This document shows positions 23,972 to 29,040 of a DNA stretch of 29,040 nt, piece after piece. The DNA comes from an uncultured Akkermansia sp. (lineage in GTDB: Bacteria > Verrucomicrobiota > Verrucomicrobiia > Verrucomicrobiales > Akkermansiaceae). The first letter of the stretch is position 1. Every line of letters starts with the position of its first letter. The notes under the pieces are model-generated. The model ran no database searches. It was not told the DNA's origin and worked only from the letters and a program-made list of their open reading frames with translations. The DNA lies in contig CAJGCZ010000030.1 of the NCBI GenBank assembly GCA_904501975.1, positions 1-29,040 of the forward strand, written 5' to 3'. The position numbers and the translations under genes are program-made.

Positions 23972-24000
23972 AGGCTATCATTGAAGTTTATGAATGTCAA
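23972..24000 (-). promoter_or_regulatory. Promoter of the 23098-23961 gene
   Basis: On the minus strand: consensus -35 TTGACA (23995-24000), 17-base spacer, -10 TAGCCT (23972-23977), 10 bases to the ATG. Confidence 0.65.
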
Positions 24001-24117
24001 TATATTTTCTCAAGGCACTTCAAATATGCATGAGAAATCACTAAAAAAATGAAAATCAACAAACCCGGAGAACCGCAGGTAAACAATTATTATTAGGAAG
24101 GAAATCAAAAATCCAAT

Positions 24118-24546
24118 TTATCGTTTTCTTCTACTACAAAATTTCTCGGCATGATAAACAACAAAACAAAGAATCATCATTCCTGCAATCACATAACAAT
24201 CAAATAGGAGACCACCATAGGCCAATATATCACCTTCGACACAGGCTCTAGGCATATCTCTCCACCCTAACAAAAGCATCGCGAATGCAAGAGTAGGAAT
24301 AACACAACACCACGGCAGTTTGGCCCGCCATTGCCGCTGCCAATCTTTTTCTATTGGAGGAGCTACCATGATAGCCGGTACAAGCATGGGCACCAAGCCC
24401 CAAGTTGCAAAACCAACAAGCCTGATACCTACACCACAAGTTGAATACGAACCAACGACAAACCAGGACCAACCGGAGAGAGAAATCCACGATAGAATTC
24501 CGAAATAGACGAGTCGCCGATAGATAGAAGCAAGAATGCCTTCCAT
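24118..24546 (-). CDS. Small membrane protein of unknown function
   Basis: 142 residues with about four hydrophobic segments (around 12-30, 42-62, 78-95 and 108-130), a cytoplasmic-looking PPIEKDWQRQWRAK loop and a basic C-terminus (EKFCSRRKR). Rich in Trp and Gly. I recognise no family. It starts 14 bases after the stop of the upstream gene and probably shares its transcript. Confidence 0.65.
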   Translation of the reverse strand: MEGILASIYRRLVYFGILSWISLSGWSWFVVGSYSTCGVGIRLVGFATWGLVPMLVPAIMVAPPIEKDWQRQWRAKLPWCCVIPTLAFAMLLLGWRDMPRACVEGDILAYGGLLFDCYVIAGMMILCFVVYHAEKFCSRRKR

Positions 24547-24560
24547 TTTAGTTCTACCAT

Positions 24561-25055
24561 TTATTTAGAAAACACGAGAACGCACATCGTTCCCAGAAGC
24601 ACGCCGGTCTCCGGAGAGAAGAATCTGACTTCTACCCAGGATTCATACGATCCGGAATCGGAATACGGAGGGCGATACACATGCACAGTCATTTCTACAC
24701 GCCCCTGCATCACATCATCAGGAGAATACCCACCACTCCAGAATGCCGGGGACGAAGAATCCGCGGTCTCATTCCATCCTGACACAACGGCATAAAAATC
24801 AAGCCGCACATCCTCAGAAGAGGGAGTTAACACGAGGATAAACTCGTTGGGATTCTGGGTCTCCTGCATTTCCAAACGCACCGTAACAGAACCGCGCTGC
24901 GTGGGCAATGCTATCGTCTTAGGCAGTTCTTCCTTAGTACATTTAAGAGAGGGAATCTGCCGTTCAACACAAACGGAAGAGGACGTATCTCCCCCATTTG
25001 CGGATAATGAGCAAAACGTCATAAATAAGGAGCATAAAAGCAAGAGAACCATCAT
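24561..25055 (-). CDS. Small exported protein of unknown function
   Basis: 164 residues from the ATG at 25055, with a hydrophobic N-terminus (MMVLLLLCSLFMTFCSLSA) that may be a signal peptide. The mature part looks beta-rich (SVTVRLEMQETQNPNEFILV, GRVEMTVHVYRPPY) and holds Cys residues near its start. No family recognised. A reading from a GTG at 25061 is possible, but it would lie next to the -10 box. It is the first gene of a two-gene unit with the membrane protein at 24118-24546, and divergent from the lipoprotein gene at 25154. Confidence 0.65.
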   Translation of the reverse strand: MMVLLLLCSLFMTFCSLSANGGDTSSSVCVERQIPSLKCTKEELPKTIALPTQRGSVTVRLEMQETQNPNEFILVLTPSSEDVRLDFYAVVSGWNETADSSSPAFWSGGYSPDDVMQGRVEMTVHVYRPPYSDSGSYESWVEVRFFSPETGVLLGTMCVLVFSK

Positions 25056-25062
25056 AATCACG

Positions 25063-25090
25063 ATTATACAGCATACCCACCCGAAAGCAA
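25063..25090 (-). promoter_or_regulatory. Promoter of the 25055-24118 unit
   Basis: On the minus strand: TTGCTT (25085-25090), 16-base spacer, consensus TATAAT (25063-25068), 7 bases to the ATG at 25055. Confidence 0.65.
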
Positions 25091-25118
25091 GAGCAAAAGT
25101 TCCGGGTTACTTTAGAAC

Positions 25119-25147
25119 TTTACAACACTGGAAACTTGTGCTAAAAG
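25119..25147 (+). promoter_or_regulatory. Promoter of the lipoprotein gene at 25154
   Basis: TTTACA (25119-25124), 17-base spacer, TAAAAG (25142-25147) preceded by TGC as in extended -10 promoters, 6 bases to the ATG. Confidence 0.5.
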
Positions 25148-25153
25148 TCATTT

Positions 25154-25801
25154 ATGCGTTCCCTTATCATGCCCTGCATAACAGCCGCCGGTATTTTATT
25201 GCTTAGTTCTTGCATCAGAGGAAGCAATTTGTGTGTACAGGTTTGGGAACACGGTCAAGTGGCAGAAGCGGTCTACCTGGTGCCCCAACAAGGGAGCAAT
25301 TTGAAATCAATCGTCAGAGTTCCTGAGTTATATAAAGCTGATGGTGAGTTGTATGTGAAAGGAATTCGCACACAGCTCAAACGACACACCGCCTATAGCC
25401 ATTTTTCAGGCAAGGAAAGTTATACCATTATTCCGGAAAACGGAGAAACGGTTGTATACCATCAGGTGAGGTTTGAATGCGATAATCCCCTTTACGGATA
25501 CCTGGAGAAAAAAGGAGATGAAGGATGGGTAACGCAATTACCACCGGGAGCGCAACAAATCAACAACAAAGCAGCTTGGGAATCGTCCATGTATTGGGTG
25601 GATTCCCCCGAGCACGGGCTTACAATCACATACGACGAACCGGTTTTGCATAGTACCCCACATGCCCTCTATGCTACGCCCCTTGCCATTGCAACAGGGG
25701 CCACGGTAGACTTACCGATTACGCTCATTGCCACAACGGTGGCAACAGCATGGCATGTTGTGGTCGAGCCCATCAATGAAATCTTCCGATGGTTGAAATA
25801 A
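25154..25801 (+). CDS. Lipoprotein of unknown function, related to the one at 1443-2156
   Basis: 215 residues with a lipoprotein signal (lipobox LLLSSC; Cys20). A central segment LYKADGELYVKGIRTQLKRH and a C-terminal hydrophobic block PLAIATGATVDLPITLIATT match the order of segments in the lipoprotein at 1443-2156, with weak identity, so I take the two as distant paralogues. No function known. It converges with the Fic gene; 22 bases separate the two stop codons. Confidence 0.75.
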   Translation: MRSLIMPCITAAGILLLSSCIRGSNLCVQVWEHGQVAEAVYLVPQQGSNLKSIVRVPELYKADGELYVKGIRTQLKRHTAYSHFSGKESYTIIPENGETVVYHQVRFECDNPLYGYLEKKGDEGWVTQLPPGAQQINNKAAWESSMYWVDSPEHGLTITYDEPVLHSTPHALYATPLAIATGATVDLPITLIATTVATAWHVVVEPINEIFRWLK

Positions 25802-25823
25802 CAAGGCTACGAGCCTGAGTCTA

Positions 25824-26942
25824 CTACTTCCCTTTTCTCTTTTTGAGCACTTTGCGCCCGGTGTCCGAAAGCAGGTATTTTTGGCGCGGGTGGCGGGGAG
25901 TATCCGGATAAAGAGGAAGGATATAGCCGGCAGACAAAGCCGGAGTAAAGTAGTTTTTCAGGAAGTTATCTCTGCCTTTCAAATGAAGGCGCAACATCAT
26001 TTCTCGTATCGACACCGTATCTCCCCCCATCGCTTTAAGCAAAGCAAGCACGGAGGAATCATCGATAGGCACCGGATGGCTCACAGGCTCGACGGAGGAT
26101 GGGGTAACAGTCTTTTGCTCAAGCGGCACCGCATGAATATGGACATCGCGACTATGCAGTTCTACGAATTCCCCTAAAAGGAGCACTTTGAAGAATCGCA
26201 GCAAGAAAGAATCATCCGCCGATACCCCCTTCTCTATATTGGAATAATTGGCGCGCACTAAAGCATCACGGAAATATCGCGCTTTGCGGGCAAATAACTG
26301 ATTGGAAACCTTAAAGCCCAAGTAGCGCAAATATTTGATACAGAAAACAGCGGTGGTACGCGTATTGCCTTCCGGAAACGGATGAATCTGCCATATATCT
26401 GCAATAAAATGAGCTATATGGCTCACCTTTTCTTCCTTGCTTAATCCTTTGTATGAAAATCGCTTTTCTTTCTCGATATCATAATCCAATGCCATGATGA
26501 GGTCCGAGAAGTGGGCATATTGCACCGTATCTCCGCCCAACACCCATTCCTTTTTAGTAATATTATAGTCGCGAATCTTCCCTGCAAATTTAAACACGTT
26601 GTGAAAGAGCTTTCTGTGAATACCGGCAAAACCTGCCGGACTGAACAAAAAGCTAGGCTCATTCAATATTGCTGCAATGTTGGCGGCTACTTTATCAGCC
26701 TCATCAGCCGATTTACCGTTTTGCTCTTTATGCTCCGCATAATAGGATGCAATACGCTGTTGCACCTCCGGCATGCTGATGTAGCCCTCAATATGCTCGC
26801 GAGAAACCTCTTTAAGATACTCGGATACCTCCAACCCATCCACAGCTTGTAAACCGATGGATATATCCCACGTAAGAGCTCGCTCGCAAGTATCGGGCTC
26901 TTCTGCATATAAATATTGCTCATAAAAGTCGGAATACATCAT
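25824..26942 (-). CDS. Fic family protein with N-terminal VbhA-like region and C-terminal winged-helix-like domain
   Basis: The protein has 372 residues from the ATG at 26942; an upstream TTG at 26948 is less likely. The Fic core has the catalytic loop IHPFPEGNTRTTAVF (His187), with HPF and GN conserved, so transfer of AMP or another nucleotide to a target hydroxyl is expected. Before the core, SIGLQAVDGLEVSEYLKE and HIEGYISMPEVQQRIASYY resemble the VbhA-type antitoxin fold that blocks the Fic site; the inhibitory Glu position seems to be Asp. The last 75 residues (from VLALLKAMGG) look like a winged helix, often seen at this place. No separate antitoxin gene is beside it. A strong promoter and a 17-copy tandem repeat stand upstream. 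Confidence 0.88.
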   Translation of the reverse strand: MMYSDFYEQYLYAEEPDTCERALTWDISIGLQAVDGLEVSEYLKEVSREHIEGYISMPEVQQRIASYYAEHKEQNGKSADEADKVAANIAAILNEPSFLFSPAGFAGIHRKLFHNVFKFAGKIRDYNITKKEWVLGGDTVQYAHFSDLIMALDYDIEKEKRFSYKGLSKEEKVSHIAHFIADIWQIHPFPEGNTRTTAVFCIKYLRYLGFKVSNQLFARKARYFRDALVRANYSNIEKGVSADDSFLLRFFKVLLLGEFVELHSRDVHIHAVPLEQKTVTPSSVEPVSHPVPIDDSSVLALLKAMGGDTVSIREMMLRLHLKGRDNFLKNYFTPALSAGYILPLYPDTPRHPRQKYLLSDTGRKVLKKRKGK

Positions 26943-26966
26943 CACCAAACGATTTTACGTTGCCGT

Positions 26967-26995
26967 ATTATACATATTTATACACTTAAAGTCAA
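26967..26995 (-). promoter_or_regulatory. Promoter of the Fic gene
   Basis: On the minus strand: -35 TTGACT (26990-26995), 17-base spacer, consensus -10 TATAAT (26967-26972), 24 bases to the ATG at 26942. The leader should be about 17 bases long, unlike most genes here. Confidence 0.75.
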
Positions 26996-27009
26996 GAACA
27001 AATAGCACA

Positions 27010-27213
27010 TTACTTATCCTGTTACTTATCCTGTTACTTATCCTGTTACTTATCCTGTTACTTATCCTGTTACTTATCCTGTTACTTATCCTGTTACTTA
27101 TCCTGTTACTTATCCTGTTACTTATCCTGTTACTTATCCTGTTACTTATCCTGTTGCTTATTCTGTTGCTTATCCTGTTGCTTATCCTGTTGCTTATCCT
27201 GTTGCTTATCCTG
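27010..27213. repeat. Tandem array of 17 copies of a 12-bp unit
   Basis: 204 bases, exactly 17 units. The 12 units nearest the Fic gene (27010-27153) are all TTACTTATCCTG; then one TTGCTTATTCTG (27154-27165) and four TTGCTTATCCTG (27166-27213). No spacers, so not CRISPR. It begins 15 bases upstream of the Fic -35 box. No credible gene runs through it: the minus-strand frame that is open in the TTG-type units meets a stop in every TTA-type unit. Together with the promoter at 26967-26995 and the terminator below, this accounts for the 385-base gap between fic and the GGGtGRT gene. Confidence 0.95.
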
Positions 27214-27250
27214 CCACGAGTTATTTAAGCAGGACAAGTAAAATCCGCTA

Positions 27251-27280
27251 AAACAAAAACCCTGCCCCCGGATAACAGGG
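27251..27280 (-). terminator. Probable terminator of the GGGtGRT operon
   Basis: On the minus strand a stem CCCTG/CAGGG (27276-27280 with 27260-27264) with a loop of 11 is followed by TTTTTGTTT, 47 bases after the GGGtGRT stop codon. The stem is only 5 bp, so this is modest. Confidence 0.5.
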
Positions 27281-27327
27281 ACAGAGCTTTTGAATAATTT
27301 GCTGTAAGCGTGTAAACCCGGCGGGGA

Positions 27328-28329
27328 TTACTTGCTCATGGCTTCCTCGATAGCCACAGCCACGGAAACGGTGGCACCAACCATGGGGTTGTTACCCATG
27401 CCGATGAGACCCATCATTTCTACGTGAGCGGGAACGGAGGAAGAACCGGCGAACTGAGCATCGCTGTGCATGCGGCCCAGCGTGTCGGTCATGCCGTAAG
27501 AGGCGGGACCGGCAGCCATGTTGTCCGGGTGCAGGGTACGGCCCGTGCCACCACCGGAGGCAACGGAGAAGTACTTCTTACCGGCAAGAACGCATTCCTT
27601 CTTGTAAGTACCGGCAACGGGGTGCTGGAAGCGGGTGGGGTTGGTGGAGTTACCGGTGATGGAAACGTCCACACCCTCCAGCCACATGATGGCAACACCC
27701 TCACGCACGTCGTCAGCGCCGTAGCAGTTCACCTTAGCGCGCTCGCCGTCGGAGAAAGCCTTGCGGCTTACTACCTCCACCTTACCGGTGGCGTAGTCGA
27801 ACTTGGTCTGGCAGTAGGTGAAACCGTTGATACGGGAGATGATGTAAGCGGCGTCCTTGCCAAGGCCGTTCAGGATAACGCGCAGCGGCTTCTGGCGAAC
27901 CTTGTTGGCGGAGCGAGCGATACCGATAGCACCCTCAGCGGCAGCGAAAGACTCGTGACCGGCAAGGAAGCAGAAGCACTCAGTCTCCTCGCGGAGAAGC
28001 ATGGCAGCCAGGTTGCCGTGACCCTGACCTACCTTACGGTCGTCAGCAACGGAACCGGGAATGCAGAAAGCCTGCAGACCCTCGCCGATGGCCTCAGCGG
28101 CGTCAGCGGCCTTGGTGCAGCCCTTCTTAATAGCGATGGCAGCGCCTACTACATAGGCCCAACCGGCGTTCTCGAAAGCGATGTTCTGGATGCCGCGAAC
28201 GATCTCGCGCACGTCAATACCCTTCTCAAGGCAGACCTGCTCGGCTTCCTCACAGGAGTTGATACCATACTGAGCCAGAACCGGGAGGATCTGGTCAATG
28301 CGGCGGGAGTAGGATTCAAAAAGAGGCAT
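27328..28329 (-). CDS. GGGtGRT protein
   Basis: A 333-residue cytoplasmic protein of a family named for its motif, seen here as SGGGTGRTLHPDN (259-265 for GGGTGRT). It has many Cys residues (26, 33, 71, 89, 118, 120, 173, 202, 246) and glycine-rich segments (GQGHGNLAAML, LAGHESFAAAEGA). The biochemical role of the family is not established to my knowledge. Its regular partner is the NifU-like scaffold, which lies directly upstream (26 bases between the genes), suggesting a joint job with iron-sulfur or another metal/thiol cofactor. Codon use is narrow and G/C-ended, as in highly expressed genes. Confidence 0.93.
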   Translation of the reverse strand: MPLFESYSRRIDQILPVLAQYGINSCEEAEQVCLEKGIDVREIVRGIQNIAFENAGWAYVVGAAIAIKKGCTKAADAAEAIGEGLQAFCIPGSVADDRKVGQGHGNLAAMLLREETECFCFLAGHESFAAAEGAIGIARSANKVRQKPLRVILNGLGKDAAYIISRINGFTYCQTKFDYATGKVEVVSRKAFSDGERAKVNCYGADDVREGVAIMWLEGVDVSITGNSTNPTRFQHPVAGTYKKECVLAGKKYFSVASGGGTGRTLHPDNMAAGPASYGMTDTLGRMHSDAQFAGSSSVPAHVEMMGLIGMGNNPMVGATVSVAVAIEEAMSK

Positions 28330-28355
28330 AATCTTGTCTGTGTGTTAAGGGTTCT

Positions 28356-29021
28356 TTACTCGTGGCGGGGGTCGATGTACTTGGCGGCGTCAGCGAAACG
28401 GCCATAGGAGCCGGTGTGCTTCTTGATAGCCTCGTTGGCGTCCATGCCCTTCTTGATGTCCTCCATCATCGGGCCCATCTTCACATACTGGTAACCGGTG
28501 ATTTCACCCTCCTCGTCGAGTGCGAGCTTGGTGATGTAACCCTCAGCCAGCTCCAAGTAACGCGGACCCTTGGCAAGCGTGCCGTACAGGGTGCCCGTCT
28601 GGGAGCGCAGACCCTTACCAAGGTCCTCAAGACCGGCGCCGATGGGCAGACCGCCCTCGGAGTATGCGCTCTGCGTGCGACCGTAAACGATCTGCAGGAA
28701 GAGCTCGCGCATGGCGGTGTTGATGGCGTCGCATACAAGGTCCGTGTTAAGAGCCTCCTGGATGGTCTTGCCGGGCAGAATCTCACTGGCCATAGCGGCG
28801 GAGTGGGTCATACCGGAGCAACCGATGGTCTCCACGAGAGCCTCCTGAATGACGCCGTTCTTAACGTTGAGCGTCAGCTTGCAGGCACCCTGCTGGGGGG
28901 CGCACCAACCCACACCGTGGGTAAGGCCGGAAATTTCCTCGGTCTTCGTGACTGCGGTCCATGCACCCTCCTGCGGGATGGGAGCCGGGCCGTGATTGCA
29001 GCCCTTCTTGACGCAACACAT
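28356..29021 (-). CDS. NifU-like iron-sulfur cluster scaffold, partner of the GGGtGRT protein
   Basis: The 221-residue protein has an IscU/NifU-N type core: Cys40 and Cys47 in GWCAPQQGACKL and Cys68 in GCSGMTHSAAMA, the three places where NifU-type scaffolds hold a nascent cluster. Three more Cys (2, 3, 8) stand in the N-terminal MCCVKKGC. The C-terminal part (from about 120), with SEGGLPIGAGLEDLG and YVKMGPMMEDIKKGMDANEA, is an extension absent from plain IscU and typical of the GGGtGRT-linked form. No iscS/sufS is in the window. The start is 19 bases from the window end, so the promoter lies outside. Confidence 0.88.
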   Translation of the reverse strand: MCCVKKGCNHGPAPIPQEGAWTAVTKTEEISGLTHGVGWCAPQQGACKLTLNVKNGVIQEALVETIGCSGMTHSAAMASEILPGKTIQEALNTDLVCDAINTAMRELFLQIVYGRTQSAYSEGGLPIGAGLEDLGKGLRSQTGTLYGTLAKGPRYLELAEGYITKLALDEEGEITGYQYVKMGPMMEDIKKGMDANEAIKKHTGSYGRFADAAKYIDPRHE

Positions 29022-29040
29022 GTGTTCTACTTCGTGTGTG

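Noticed and set aside
27010..27213. CRISPR array
   Set aside because: Units are 12 bp and directly joined, with no unique spacers and no cas genes.
27424..28407. A 327-residue plus-strand open frame opposite the GGGtGRT gene
   Set aside because: Same reason: the minus-strand protein has the family motif, and the plus frame reads across the gap between two minus-strand genes.

Overview
The window is a stretch of bacterial chromosome of moderate GC. It carries 24 protein-coding genes supported here (the first one lacks its 5' end), and I saw no rRNA, tRNA or CRISPR array. The gene mix (many lipoproteins and secreted proteins of unknown function, a Bacteroidetes/PVC-style Fic protein, the GGGtGRT/Fe-S scaffold pair, a subclass A2-like class A beta-lactamase) and the near absence of Shine-Dalgarno sequences suggest a Gram-negative host-associated or anaerobic lineage, possibly in the Verrucomicrobiota/PVC group. 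That placement is an inference of low confidence.

Layout. 1-2156 (+): a partial lipoprotein, then a two-gene unit of a secreted protein and a lipoprotein. 2203-2349: a short composite palindromic element. 2399-4231 (-): a lipoprotein and a class A beta-lactamase in one operon. 4417-6021 (+): an arsenate-reductase-like protein and a Sel1-repeat protein. 6061-6590: a large composite palindromic element. 6607-11769 (-): alr, an unknown exported protein, rimO, pyrE and a GH3 nagZ-like gene. 11882-12328 (+): a small lipoprotein. 12337-13221 (-): an alpha/beta hydrolase. 13286-14335 (+): a periplasmic unknown. 14419-15450 (-): tdh. 15632-18478 (+): a SulP anion transporter followed by mutY. 18534-19072: a second large copy of the composite element. 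19168-24000 (-): a large exported unknown, a SWIM zinc-finger protein, a sugar-nucleotide epimerase and an exported protein with a lysine-rich tail. 24118-25055 (-): two small envelope unknowns. 25154-25801 (+): a lipoprotein. 25824-26942 (-): a Fic protein preceded by 17 copies of a 12-bp tandem repeat. 27328-29021 (-): the GGGtGRT protein and its NifU-like partner.

Two things cut across the window. First, most transcription units have a readable sigma70-type promoter whose -10 box lies only 6-11 bases before the start codon, so their mRNAs should have no leader or almost none. This also corrects several start codons. Second, three related non-coding elements, rich in hairpins, each sit exactly between the 3' ends of two convergent genes. 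The two large copies (about 530-540 bp) have mirrored arms of three hairpins and a tail of different hairpins joined by a constant GGTGAAGAA-type linker. The arms differ in sequence between copies but keep their pairing, which suggests selection on structure. I regard this element family as the best candidate for something undescribed.
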